Below, one piece after another: positions 55,045 through 63,587 of a stretch of 64,000 nucleotides of DNA. A program made the position numbers and the translations under genes. The notes below the pieces were generated by a model. That model saw only the letters and a program-made list of their open reading frames with translations. It ran no database searches and had not been told where the DNA came from. Positions within the stretch are counted from its first letter, which is position 1; each line of letters starts with the position of its first letter. Source of the stretch: Amycolatopsis orientalis DSM 43388 (GTDB taxonomy: Bacteria; Actinomycetota; Actinomycetes; Mycobacteriales; Pseudonocardiaceae); contig NZ_ASXG01000045.1 in the NCBI RefSeq assembly GCF_000411975.1, positions 62,001 through 126,000 of the forward strand. Reading direction: 5' to 3'.

Positions 55045-55071
55045 TAGCCATGGCTATAGTTGCCATATACT
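55045..55071 (+). promoter_or_regulatory. MarR promoter and operator
   Basis: Perfect palindrome TAGCCATGGCTA (55045-55056), overlapping ATGGC-N7-GCCAT (55050-55066). TATACT (55066-55071) is a good -10. Transcription from it would begin at about 55079, so the mRNA is probably leaderless, starting at the ATG. Confidence 0.6.
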
Positions 55072-55079
55072 CTATCTGC

Positions 55080-55520
55080 ATGGAACCAACGCTCGGGTAT
55101 CTCGTCTGGCGGCTGTCGATGAAATGGCGGTCCTCCGTCGACCGGGCACTGGCCCCGCTGGGCCTGACCCACGCGCAGTACGCGGTGCTGGCGTCCCTCA
55201 GCGGTTTGTCGGCGCGTGGCCCGGAGCCGAGTCAGCGCCAGCTCGCGGACCACGCCGGCCTGGAGCCGATCTACGTCTCGAAACTGGCCAGGGCACTGGA
55301 GAACGCGAGGCTCATCGAGCGGCCGGTGCATCCGGACGATCCGCGTGCCGTCCGGCTCGTGCTGACCGACCGCGGCCGGAAGACGGTCGCCGAGGCCATC
55401 GCGATCGTGCGTTCGCTCATGACCGAGCAGACCGCCGCCATCGGCGGGCCGAACGGCAAACAGGCCAAGGAGTTCCGGGAAAACCTGCTCGCCCTGCTGG
55501 GCGAAAACCCCTCACCCTAA
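55080..55520 (+). CDS. MarR-family transcriptional regulator
   Basis: 146 residues from ATG 55080. Winged helix: LTHAQYAVLASLSG..., SQRQLADHAGLEPIYVSKLARALEN, then RPVHPDDPRAVRLVLTDRG. First of a two-gene unit with a MarR-like protein ten bases downstream. Own promoter contains a palindrome, so likely autoregulated. Confidence 0.9.
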   Translation: MEPTLGYLVWRLSMKWRSSVDRALAPLGLTHAQYAVLASLSGLSARGPEPSQRQLADHAGLEPIYVSKLARALENARLIERPVHPDDPRAVRLVLTDRGRKTVAEAIAIVRSLMTEQTAAIGGPNGKQAKEFRENLLALLGENPSP

Positions 55521-55530
55521 GGAATCGGAC

Positions 55531-55938
55531 ATGACCGCGTTCAACGCTCGCACCGTCGTGATCGCCGCCGCCGCTTTGACCGCGCGGCGGGACGCCATCC
55601 TCAGCCAGGCAGGGCTCGGTTTCGCGGAGTCGCTCGCACTGCGGGCCGTCGCGGCCGGATCGGCGACGCCGGAGGAAGTGACGGCCGCCGTCGTGACGCC
55701 CAACGTGATCGACGAAGCACAGGTGTCGGCGGCGCTGGAAAGCCTCGCCACGGCGGGGTTGATCGACGGCACGATCTCCGCGACGACGAAGGGCGAGGCA
55801 CTCAACGCCCAGCTCAACGCGGCCAACGCGCGTTCGGCCGCCCTGCTGCTCGACGGGATCGACGAACGGGACCTGGCCGTCGTGACCCGGGTGCTCGATC
55901 TGATCACCGAGCGCTCGGCGACGCCTGTGGCTCTGTAG
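55531..55938 (+). CDS. MarR-like winged-helix protein of unknown function
   Basis: 135 residues, GGAATC upstream. Looks like a winged-helix fold: ILSQAGLGFAESLALRAVAA, SATPEEVTAAV, VIDEAQVSAALESLATAGLID and TTKGEAL in the order of a MarR protein, but it is acidic and lacks the basic wing. It may pair with the upstream MarR rather than bind DNA itself. Confidence 0.6.
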   Translation: MTAFNARTVVIAAAALTARRDAILSQAGLGFAESLALRAVAAGSATPEEVTAAVVTPNVIDEAQVSAALESLATAGLIDGTISATTKGEALNAQLNAANARSAALLLDGIDERDLAVVTRVLDLITERSATPVAL

Positions 55939-56012
55939 CCGAATTCCCTTTCTCCGCCCCTCGGGCTCCCCGACCAGCACCTCCGGACGGGACAGCGCTC
56001 ACACCCCCCGGA

Positions 56013-56050
56013 GGTAGACACCGTCTACCTACTTTGATAGACAGTGTCTA
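56013..56050. promoter_or_regulatory. Paired TetR operators before the GDSL-TetR operon
   Basis: GGTAGAC-ACC-GTCTACC (56013-56029) and TAGACA-G-TGTCTA (56038-56050), centres 23 bp apart. The common half-site TAGAC points to one TetR dimer type; the last gene of the operon is the candidate. Confidence 0.65.
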
Positions 56051-56080
56051 CAAGGTGAACCAGGGGTTACGGAGAGCGGA

Positions 56081-56866
56081 ATGGGTTTCCACACGTTCGT
56101 CGCCGTCGGCGACAGCTGCGCGGAGGGGCTGGACGATCCCTATCCGGATCACAGCCAGTACCGCGGCTGGGCGGATTACGTCGCCGGGCGGCTCGCGTGC
56201 GACGAGCCCGCGTTCCGTTACGCCAATCTGGCCGTTCGCGGGCGGCGGCTCGACCAGATCGCCGCGGAGCAGCTGCCCGCGGCCGAGCGGCACGAACCGG
56301 ACTTGATCGCGCTGTTCGGCGGCGGCAATGACGTGATGAGCCGCGGCTGGGACGCTCGCACGGTCGCTCGCCGGGTGGACACCGCGATCCGGCGGTGCAC
56401 GCAGATCGCGCCGACCGTCGTCACCTTCACCTTGAGCGACATCGCGCATCGCATGCCGATGGGCGGGCGGATGCGGCCTCGGGTCACCGCGCTCAACGAC
56501 GCCATCCGCGAGGCTTCGGTCAGCTACGGAGCGAAGCTCGTCGACCTGTGGCCGGACCAGGCCGCGCACGACTCGCGCTACTTCGGACCGGATCGGCTGC
56601 ACCTGTCGCAGGCCGGGCACTTGCGCGTCGCCGGCCATGTGCTCGACCGGCTGGGGGTCGCGCACGACGGCAGCTGGCTGCAGCCGCTGCCCGGCGCTCC
56701 GTCCCCGGGCAGCATGATCGCGGACCTGCGCTGGCTGTGGCAGGAGGTGCTGCCCGTGGGGATCACCCGGCTGCGCAACCGCCTCACCGGCCGGTCCCCT
56801 GGCGACGGCTTCCTGCCGAAGCGTCCGGAGCTGCTGCCGGTGGCCTTCTCCGAAGCTCAGGTATGA
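56081..56866 (+). CDS. SGNH/GDSL-type hydrolase
   Basis: 261 residues, no signal peptide. Block I VAVGDSCAEGLDD with the nucleophile Ser, block III GGGNDV with Asn, and block V DRLHLSQAGH with Asp/His complete the SGNH set. Hydrolyses esters. Overlaps the TetR gene by four bases (ATGA), so the pair is one operon, apparently self-repressed. Confidence 0.9.
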   Translation: MGFHTFVAVGDSCAEGLDDPYPDHSQYRGWADYVAGRLACDEPAFRYANLAVRGRRLDQIAAEQLPAAERHEPDLIALFGGGNDVMSRGWDARTVARRVDTAIRRCTQIAPTVVTFTLSDIAHRMPMGGRMRPRVTALNDAIREASVSYGAKLVDLWPDQAAHDSRYFGPDRLHLSQAGHLRVAGHVLDRLGVAHDGSWLQPLPGAPSPGSMIADLRWLWQEVLPVGITRLRNRLTGRSPGDGFLPKRPELLPVAFSEAQV

Positions 56867-57432
56867 GCGCGCGACAGCGGTTGATCCGCACCGCGGCGGA
56901 CCTGCTCGTCGGCTCCGGCGTCGAGGCCGTGACGTTGCGCGGTATCGCGAAGGCAGCGGGCGTTTCGCACGGCGCACCGCTTCGCCACTTCTCGGGACGC
57001 GCGGAGCTGCTGTCCGCCGTCGCGACGCTTGGCTTCACACAGCTCCTCCATCGCGGCGCACAGTTGCCCGACGGCACTCCTCGCGAACGCGTCACCGCCG
57101 CCTGTCACGCGTACGTCGACTTCGCGGTGACAAATCCCGCCATGTTCGAGCTGATGTTCCGTCGCGATCTCATCGACCCGGAAGAACCAGGGCTCGTCGC
57201 GGCCAGCAGCGCCGTCTTCGACACCTTCGCCGAGCTAGTGCGTCTCGACCGCGCCGAAGCGGACGACGACCGGCTGCGGCCGGGTACGGATCCACGGTTG
57301 GTCGCAGCGTCGCTGTGGGCCGCGTTGCACGGTCTCGCCCAGCTGTGGCTGTGGGGCGGACTGGCCGGTGCCAGCTTCGCGCCTTCGCCGGAATCGGCGT
57401 TGGCGGTGACGCTCGACGCGTATCTGGGATGA
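56863..57432 (+). CDS. TetR-family transcriptional regulator
   Basis: 189 residues from ATG 56863. HTH LIRTAADLLVGSGVEAVTLRG followed by AAGVSHGAPLRHFSGRAELL (about residues 6-47). C-terminal domain with FELMFRRDLI, like the WHG-type TetR_C domain. Second gene of the GDSL operon and probable reader of the palindromes at 56013-56050. Confidence 0.9.
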   Translation: MSARQRLIRTAADLLVGSGVEAVTLRGIAKAAGVSHGAPLRHFSGRAELLSAVATLGFTQLLHRGAQLPDGTPRERVTAACHAYVDFAVTNPAMFELMFRRDLIDPEEPGLVAASSAVFDTFAELVRLDRAEADDDRLRPGTDPRLVAASLWAALHGLAQLWLWGGLAGASFAPSPESALAVTLDAYLG

Positions 57433-57642
57433 AGCTCAGCGGAGAGCCCGGAATCCTCCCCACCCCTGGCTCTCCGCCGAACAGCGGGAATGGATGACCA
57501 TTCAGCGCCGACGGTAGCCGCTCGCTCCCGTCCGCGGAATCCGCCCTTCGCCGCAGCCGCGGGTAAACCCTGGCGGTAGGCCGACTGCCGCGAGCGCGGT
57601 ACGGAATTGGGAAACCGCCGGTCAGAGAGGTAGTTTCGGCGC

Positions 57643-58785
57643 GTGATGCGGATCCTGCGAGCGCGCCCGCTGGGCACGGATTCGCTCTTGGCGGTCGCGG
57701 TCGGACTATTCCTTTTCGCCGGGGCGGCGGTGCACCACGGCTCGCTCGGCGACCGGCCCGGGCCGTTCGGGCTGCTCCTCGCCGCAGCGGGCGCGGTGCC
57801 GCTAGCGGTCCGGCGGCGCTACCCGAGAAGCGTGTTGATCGCGGTAACCGTGCTGGTCGGCGCGTTCGCGCTGGCCGGATACCGCGCGACGCTCGGCCGC
57901 CCGGACCTGATGATCGCCGCGTACACGGTCTGGGCGCGTTATCCGGTACGGCAGGCCTGGCTGCCGTCGCTGTTCGCGGCGGCTGGCTTCGAGGTCACGA
58001 TGCTCGTCGGCGACAACTCGAATCCCGTCGGCGACACGGTGATCGCGGCGCTGCAAGCGTGCGTGATCATCCTTGGACACTCGGTCTACCTCCGCGGCCT
58101 CGCCCTGCACGCGACCGCGGAAAGGGCTGACCGCGCCGAGCTGGCGGTCGTGGAAGAACGGCTGCGCATCGCCCGCGAGCTGCACGACGTCGTCTCGCAC
58201 CACCTGTCGGTGATCTCCGTGCAGGCCAATCTCGCGCGGTACGTCTTCGAGTCCGCTCCGGGCACCGCGCGCGGCGCACTCGACACGATCACCGGCACGA
58301 CCACCGAGGCACTGGACGAACTCCGCCGCCTGCTCAGCGTGCTGCGCCCGCCGCACCACGAGCCGGGCGAATACCGTCCGCAGCCGGGTCTCGCGGACCT
58401 TCCCGCCCTGGTCGGCCGGGTCCGCGAGGCCGGGCTGCCGGTGCGGTCGCGCGTCACCGGAACCCCGCGGACGTTGCCGTCCGGCCAGCAGTTGTGCGCG
58501 TACCGGGTCGCGCAGGAAGCGCTGACGAACGTCCTGAAGCACGCGCCGGACTCGTCCGCCACGCTGGACGTCGAGTACCTGCCCGAGGCCTTGCGGCTGA
58601 GCGTGGCCGATTCCGGCGGCGGGCCGCGCGGCGACGGCAATCCCGCCGGGCACGGCCTCGTCGGCATGCGGGAACGAGCGCGTATGTACGGTGGCGAGAT
58701 CGAGATCGGGCCACGCGAACCGGCGGGGTTCGAGGTGGTGCTGACCCTCCCGTACCCGGACCGGATCGGCGGAGAACCGAAGTGA
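57643..58785 (+). CDS. Sensor histidine kinase (NarL-type partner)
   Basis: 380 residues from GTG 57643 (ATG in the next codon). Four or five membrane segments in residues 1-150, no large extracellular loop. HisKA_3 dimer domain with the phosphoacceptor in RELHDVVSHHLSVI (about residue 185), then an ATPase domain: VAQEALTNVLKHA, VADSGGG and GHGLVGMRERA. Similar to DesK/LiaS intramembrane sensors. Overlaps the response-regulator start by four bases. Confidence 0.92.
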   Translation: MMRILRARPLGTDSLLAVAVGLFLFAGAAVHHGSLGDRPGPFGLLLAAAGAVPLAVRRRYPRSVLIAVTVLVGAFALAGYRATLGRPDLMIAAYTVWARYPVRQAWLPSLFAAAGFEVTMLVGDNSNPVGDTVIAALQACVIILGHSVYLRGLALHATAERADRAELAVVEERLRIARELHDVVSHHLSVISVQANLARYVFESAPGTARGALDTITGTTTEALDELRRLLSVLRPPHHEPGEYRPQPGLADLPALVGRVREAGLPVRSRVTGTPRTLPSGQQLCAYRVAQEALTNVLKHAPDSSATLDVEYLPEALRLSVADSGGGPRGDGNPAGHGLVGMRERARMYGGEIEIGPREPAGFEVVLTLPYPDRIGGEPK

Positions 58786-59432
58786 CCAGTGTGCTCGTGG
58801 TGGACGACCAGGATCTCGTCCGCGCCGGCCTCGTCGCGCTGCTCGGCGCCGCGCCGGGCGTCGAGGTCGTCGGCGAGGCGCGGGACGGGCTGCAGGCCGT
58901 CGAGGAGGCGGCGCGGCTGCGGCCCGAGGTGATCCTGATGGACATCCGGCTGCCCAGTCTCGACGGAGTGTCGGCCACCGCCCGTATCCTCGCCGGGCCG
59001 GACAAACCGCGCGTGCTGATCCTGACTGTCTTCGACCTCGACGAGTACGTCTACCGCGCGCTGCGCGCCGGAGCGGCCGGGTTCCTGCTCAAGGACAGCC
59101 CGCCGGAGACGCTGATCTCCGGCATCCAGGCGGTCGCGCGCGGGGACATGCTGTTCGGTCCGACAATCACGCGACGGCTGGTCGAGGCGTACACGAGCAC
59201 GCCACCCGCCGAACCCGCGCCGGAACTGACCGCACTGACCGAACGCGAACGCGAAGTGCTCCGGCTCGTCGGCACCGGAATGTCCAATGCGGACATCGCC
59301 GCGCGGCTGCTCGTGAGCGAGGCGACGGTGAAGACGCATCTCAACCGGCTGATGTCCAAACTCGGCATCTCCAGCCGGGCGCAGGCCGTGGTCGTCGCTT
59401 ACGAAACCGGCCTGGTCCGGCCGGGACGGTAG
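58782..59432 (+). CDS. NarL/LuxR-type response regulator
   Basis: 216 residues from GTG 58782. Receiver domain with acidic VVDDQ, phosphoacceptor Asp in VILMDIRLPSLDG (about residue 53) and Lys in FLLKDSP. C-terminal LuxR HTH TEREREVLRLVGTGMSNADIAARLL, then SEATVKTHLNRLMSKL. Forms a two-component system with the upstream kinase; target unknown. Its 3' end overlaps the convergent oxidoreductase gene by 34 bases. Confidence 0.94.
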   Translation: MTSVLVVDDQDLVRAGLVALLGAAPGVEVVGEARDGLQAVEEAARLRPEVILMDIRLPSLDGVSATARILAGPDKPRVLILTVFDLDEYVYRALRAGAAGFLLKDSPPETLISGIQAVARGDMLFGPTITRRLVEAYTSTPPAEPAPELTALTEREREVLRLVGTGMSNADIAARLLVSEATVKTHLNRLMSKLGISSRAQAVVVAYETGLVRPGR

Positions 59433-60826
59433 CCGAATTCGTTGCGCAGCACCCGTTCCGCGGCGTGCTGACCGGCCATGCCATGCACTCCCGGCCCGGG
59501 CGGCGTCGCGGCCGAGCACAGGTAGACGCCGCGCAACGGCGTCCGGTACGGGTCCCAGCGCAGGACCGGCCGGCCCAGCACCTGGCGCGTCGTGACCGCG
59601 GCGGCCGCGATGTCGCCGCCGACGTAATTGGCGTTGTAGGCCTCGAAATCGCTCGCCGGGATCGCGCGCGAGGCGAGGATCGTGTCGCGGAAGCCGGGCG
59701 CGAAGCGTTCGATGCGGCGGACGATCGCGGCGGTCGGATCGAGCGGATCCCCGTGCGGGACATGCGCATAAGCCCAGATCGGCTGCTTGCCCGGGAGACC
59801 GCGAGACGGGTCGGCGGTCATGGGCTGCGAGAGGAGGACGAACGGATCCCGCGCCCGCTTCCCGGCAGCTACCGCGTTTTCCGCCGCGTACACCTCGGCC
59901 CTGGTTCCTCCGAGGTGGACAGTCCCGGCTCCGGCTAGTTCCTTTTCGCGCCAGGGGATTTCTTCGGAGACCAGGAAGTCGACCTTCGCCGCAGCCGGGC
60001 CGTAACGGACTTTCTCGAGCGCTCTGCGGTACTGCGGCGGCAGCAATGATCCGGCTAGCTCTAGGACACCTTTCGGTGCCAAGTCCAGCAGCACGGCGCG
60101 CGCATGCGCTAACTCGCGTACATCGGTGACGCGCGCGTTGGTGCGTACGCGACCACCGTGCGCCTCGATGTCGGCTACGAGCGCGTCGGTGATGCGCTGC
60201 GAACCGCCGCGAGGAATCGGCCAGCCGGTGCTGTGCGCTAGATGCGCCAGCAGGACCGCGATACCACCACCGATCAGTGAGGGGAGCTTGCCAAGCGCGT
60301 GCGCCTCGACACCGGCGATGAGCGCTGCCGCTTCCTTGTGCTTGAAGGAGTTCACCGCGAGGGCGCGCGTCGCTAGGTACGCCGCGATCCGCGGACGCGG
60401 CGGGTGGCGAAGGTCGCCGAGGAGCGCTTCGGTGATCTCAGTGCTGTGCTCGACCAGTGGTGCCATGAAGCGCCGCCACCGCACACCGTCTGCGCCTAGC
60501 CGCGCACAGGTGCGGTCGAGATCCGCGTACGCGATCGCTGTGGTCTTCTCGTCGATCGGATGGGCGTACGGGATTCCCGGATGACACAGGTCGAGATCGA
60601 ACTGCCGGAGAAACGGCGAAGCCGCGGCCATCGGATGGACCGCCGAGCAGATGTCGTGGACCACGCCGGAGTCGAACAACCGCTTCGACCGCGCCCCGCC
60701 GCCCGGCTCGGCCGCCGCCTCGTACACCTCGACCGACAACCCGGCCCGCGCGAGCAAAACGGCCGCGGCCAGGCCGTTCGGCCCCGAGCCGACGACCGCG
60801 ACGTCCAGCGTGACGGGCGGAGACAC
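59399..60826 (-). CDS. FAD-dependent oxidoreductase, phytoene-desaturase-like
   Basis: 475 residues from GTG 60824-60826. N-terminal dinucleotide motif VAVVGSGPNGLAAAVLLARA and GGGARSKRLF, and the C-terminal AATPPGPGVHGMAGQHAA typical of CrtI-like amine oxidase-type flavoproteins. No other carotenoid genes are nearby, so carotenoid desaturation is not indicated; the group includes many enzymes of unknown function. Confidence 0.87.
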   Translation of the reverse strand: MSPPVTLDVAVVGSGPNGLAAAVLLARAGLSVEVYEAAAEPGGGARSKRLFDSGVVHDICSAVHPMAAASPFLRQFDLDLCHPGIPYAHPIDEKTTAIAYADLDRTCARLGADGVRWRRFMAPLVEHSTEITEALLGDLRHPPRPRIAAYLATRALAVNSFKHKEAAALIAGVEAHALGKLPSLIGGGIAVLLAHLAHSTGWPIPRGGSQRITDALVADIEAHGGRVRTNARVTDVRELAHARAVLLDLAPKGVLELAGSLLPPQYRRALEKVRYGPAAAKVDFLVSEEIPWREKELAGAGTVHLGGTRAEVYAAENAVAAGKRARDPFVLLSQPMTADPSRGLPGKQPIWAYAHVPHGDPLDPTAAIVRRIERFAPGFRDTILASRAIPASDFEAYNANYVGGDIAAAAVTTRQVLGRPVLRWDPYRTPLRGVYLCSAATPPGPGVHGMAGQHAAERVLRNEFGYRPGRTRPVS

Positions 60827-60961
60827 ATCCCGAGCCTACGGCTGCGACGAACCGGGCGCCCAGTGTCACGCCCGAACACCTGATCGAATATTGTCGTACC
60901 CCTCGCCTACCGTGCACCCCATGCCGGTCCGCACGGGCCGCGCCTGCTGGAGAGGGGGGTC

Positions 60962-61693
60962 ATGCCCGACCACGACACGTTGCTGGAGCGCGTGCGGAAG
61001 CTGCTGGCCAAGGCCGAGGACCCGGCCGTCACGCCCGCCGAAGCCGACCTGTACAACACCAAGGCGGCGCAGCTGATCGCGCGGCACGGGATCGACAACG
61101 CGATGCTGGCCGCGTCCGGGCAAAGCGGCGACGACATCACGGTGCTGAAGCTGCCGATCTCCAATCCGTACAGTCGGGACAAAGCCAGCCTGCTCACCAG
61201 CATCGCCTATCCGTTGCGCTGCCGGACGTTGCTGCACCGGGTCGGCCAAGGGGTCGAAGAGGTCACCGTGTTCGGCTTCCGCACCGACCTCGCCCGGGTC
61301 GAGCTGCTGTTTACCAGCCTGTTGCTGCAGGCCAGCACACAGCTCACGCGGGTGCGTCCGGAGGAACGGGTGTTCCGCGAATCGCTGGCGGCCTACCGGC
61401 GTACCTGGCTGCACGGGTTCGCGCGGGCGGTGCACGAACGGCTGACCGCGGCGGAGGAGAACGCCGCGCGCACGTATTCCGACGCGACCGGCGGGAAGTC
61501 GGCGGAGCTGGTGGTGCGGGACCGGACGGCGTTGGTGCAGCAGGCCTTCGACCGCGAATACGGCGACCTGCGCGCAGCCGCGCCGCGCCGGTTGTCCGGC
61601 TCGGGATATCGGGAAGGGCACCGGGCCGGGACGCGGGCGAATCTCGACCCGGCGGCGCTGGGGCGGCGGAGGTCGGCGCTTCCGGTGCGGTGA
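60962..61693 (+). CDS. DUF2786-domain protein
   Basis: 243 residues. The N-terminal 40 residues (LLERVRKLLAKAEDPAVTPA, then EADLYNTKAAQLIARHGID) are the DUF2786 motif. The rest is helical, with FREYGDLR-like charged stretches; about 200 residues follow without a known domain. Probably cytosolic; function unknown. 44 bp before the GNAT gene. Confidence 0.85.
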   Translation: MPDHDTLLERVRKLLAKAEDPAVTPAEADLYNTKAAQLIARHGIDNAMLAASGQSGDDITVLKLPISNPYSRDKASLLTSIAYPLRCRTLLHRVGQGVEEVTVFGFRTDLARVELLFTSLLLQASTQLTRVRPEERVFRESLAAYRRTWLHGFARAVHERLTAAEENAARTYSDATGGKSAELVVRDRTALVQQAFDREYGDLRAAAPRRLSGSGYREGHRAGTRANLDPAALGRRRSALPVR

Positions 61694-61737
61694 GTCCGGG
61701 GAGTTCGCCACCCGGCCGGGCAGCGAGAGGAGGTCTG

Positions 61738-62451
61738 GTGTTCCGGATCGAAGACCTGGCCACCCGGCCGGAGCTGCGCGTTCCCGCACTCCGGCTGGGA
61801 TTCACCGGCGGAGAGTTCCTCGGCCAGGGCCTCACCGCCGGGTTGGCCAGTTCGAAGCGGCTCGCCGCGCAGTGGCCCGAGTTCTTCCTGGTGCTGCTGG
61901 ACGACGACGTGCCGGTCGCGCGAGCAGCGGCGGTTCCCGTCGCGTTCCCGACCGCGGACCGACCGGAGCTTCCCGACCACGGCTGGGACGCTGCGCTCGT
62001 CTGGGCCGCCGAAGACCACCTCGACGGCCGGGAACCCACCACCCTCGCCGCGCTGGAGGTGTACGTCGCGGAATCCGCGCGCGGACAAGGCATTGCCGCC
62101 CACGCGCTCGTCGAGCTGAAGAACCGAGCGCGCCGGGCGGGGCTTTCCCGGCTGGTCGTGCCGGTGCGGCCGACCGGCAAGCCGCCCCTGGAGTCGATTG
62201 TGGACTACCTCGGCCGGAGCGCCGATCCCTGGCTGCGCAGTCACGAGCGGCTCGGCGCGGAGTTCCGGAGAATCGCCCCGTTCGCCATGACCGTCACCGG
62301 AACGTTCGCGCAGTGGGAGCGGTGGACCGGCGTCCGCCTCGACGACGGCCGCACCGTCGTGCCGGGTGGAATCGCGCCGGTGCTGGCGTCGACGGAACAG
62401 GATCTGGGCGTCTACGTCGAGCCGAACGTCTGGTACGAGCACCCGCTCTGA
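61738..62451 (+). CDS. GNAT-family N-acetyltransferase
   Basis: 237 residues from GTG 61738 (GGAGG nine bases upstream). Acetyl-CoA-binding motif A: LEVYVAESARGQGIAAHALVE (R-G-Q-G-I-A) at about residues 102-122. The rest is a longer-than-usual acetyltransferase, so it may bind a larger acceptor. Stop abuts the LysR stop. Confidence 0.85.
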   Translation: MFRIEDLATRPELRVPALRLGFTGGEFLGQGLTAGLASSKRLAAQWPEFFLVLLDDDVPVARAAAVPVAFPTADRPELPDHGWDAALVWAAEDHLDGREPTTLAALEVYVAESARGQGIAAHALVELKNRARRAGLSRLVVPVRPTGKPPLESIVDYLGRSADPWLRSHERLGAEFRRIAPFAMTVTGTFAQWERWTGVRLDDGRTVVPGGIAPVLASTEQDLGVYVEPNVWYEHPL

Positions 62452-63381
62452 CTAGGCCGGCTCCCAGCTGGGCAGCCACACCCCGTCCCCCGGCTCCGGC
62501 CCGGTCACCAGGTAATCGCGCAGTTTCCGCACGTCCGGATGCGCCGGCTCCCGCCGCCACAGCAGCGACATCGGGTACACCGGCGTCGGATCGACCACCA
62601 GGATCCGGCGGAGGTCGTACTCGTCCGGCCAGAAATACCGCGAACCGGCGCCGACGAAGGTCGACAGGTCCGGCGAGGTCGCCAGTTCGTCCAGCATCGT
62701 TTCGTTGCCGAAGACCGGGCCGGACACGTCGATGGTCAGATCGAACGCCTCGGCCAGCTCCGCGTAGTACGCGCCCCATTCCCTGCCCGCCGACAGTCCC
62801 GGCATCCAGATCGGGTGGCCGGCCAGTTTCGCGATCGGCACCGACGGCAGGTCGGCGAACGGGTGCCGCGGGCCGACCAGCAGCTCGTGTGCGTCGTAGT
62901 CCACCACGCCGCTCAGCACGCCGCCGGGCAAGTCGCGCTTCGGCACGCCGCGGAACGCCGCGTCGACCGAACCGGCCGCGACCGCGGCGACCGCGGCGTC
63001 GAAGCTCAGCTCGGCTCCGGTGGTCACGACCTCCAGCTCCACCTCCGGAAACGCCCGGTGGAACTTCAGCGCCAGCTGCGCCGACTTCGTCCGCCGGTTC
63101 AGCACGTCCACCCGCAGCGGGCGCTGCTCCGGACGCACTGCCGCGAGCGCGCGTTTCTCCGCGTCGAGCAGGACCCGCGCGTGCGGCAGGAACGCCTCGC
63201 CGTCGCTGCTCAGCCGGGCCCCGCGCGCGGTCCGGGTGAACAACCGCACGCCGAGTTCGCGCTCCAGCGCCCCGACGCGTTTGGACACTGCCTGCTGCGT
63301 GATCCCCAACTCCGCGGCCGCTTCCTGGAACTGCCCTCCGTCCACGACAGCGACGAAGGTCCGCACGAATTCCAGCTCCAC
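62452..63381 (-). CDS. LysR-family transcriptional regulator
   Basis: 309 residues. HTH FVAVVDGGQFQEAAAELGIT then QQAVSKRVGALERELG (about residues 9-45); substrate-binding domain with PLRVDVLNRR and VDAAFRGVPK. Divergent from the leuA leader across 89 bp. Could respond to an amino-acid pathway signal but need not regulate leuA. Confidence 0.9.
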   Translation of the reverse strand: MELEFVRTFVAVVDGGQFQEAAAELGITQQAVSKRVGALERELGVRLFTRTARGARLSSDGEAFLPHARVLLDAEKRALAAVRPEQRPLRVDVLNRRTKSAQLALKFHRAFPEVELEVVTTGAELSFDAAVAAVAAGSVDAAFRGVPKRDLPGGVLSGVVDYDAHELLVGPRHPFADLPSVPIAKLAGHPIWMPGLSAGREWGAYYAELAEAFDLTIDVSGPVFGNETMLDELATSPDLSTFVGAGSRYFWPDEYDLRRILVVDPTPVYPMSLLWRREPAHPDVRKLRDYLVTGPEPGDGVWLPSWEPA

Positions 63382-63470
63382 GGGCCAATCCTAAGCGCTC
63401 GCGCCGTCCGCCGCGGCGACGTTCCCCAACCCCGCTACTTGTCTGAGGAGTTGTGCTAAGCTCCGCCTCG

Positions 63471-63515
63471 ATGTGCACGCGCTTCCTTCTCCTTCGCCGC
63501 CACGGCGGGGCCTGA
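63471..63515 (+). CDS. Leucine attenuator leader peptide
   Basis: 14 codons: MCTRFLLLRRHGGA. Three adjacent leucine codons (CTT CTC CTT; CTT is rare at this GC content) followed by a strong hairpin that starts inside the reading frame. Layout is that of leu/ilv attenuators known in Streptomyces and Corynebacterium. Low leucine would stall the ribosome at the Leu run and prevent the terminator. No ribosome-binding site precedes the ATG, so translation may be leaderless. Confidence 0.75.
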   Translation: MCTRFLLLRRHGGA

Positions 63516-63538
63516 CCGGACCGGCCCCCCCGCCGTGG
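63500..63538 (+). terminator. Attenuator hairpin of leuA
   Basis: Stem CCACGGCGGGGCC (63500-63512) with 63523-63538; three extra C's bulge on the right strand. It overlaps the last leader codons (from the second Arg/His onward), as expected for a ribosome-controlled terminator. Confidence 0.7.
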
Positions 63539-63587
63539 GGCGAGCACGCGCGCCGGTCGGCTTCCGACCTCCCGAGAAGGACCGCAG

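Noticed and set aside
59399..60826. Carotenoid biosynthesis locus
   Set aside because: Only one CrtI-like flavoprotein; no phytoene synthase, cyclase or prenyl synthase nearby.
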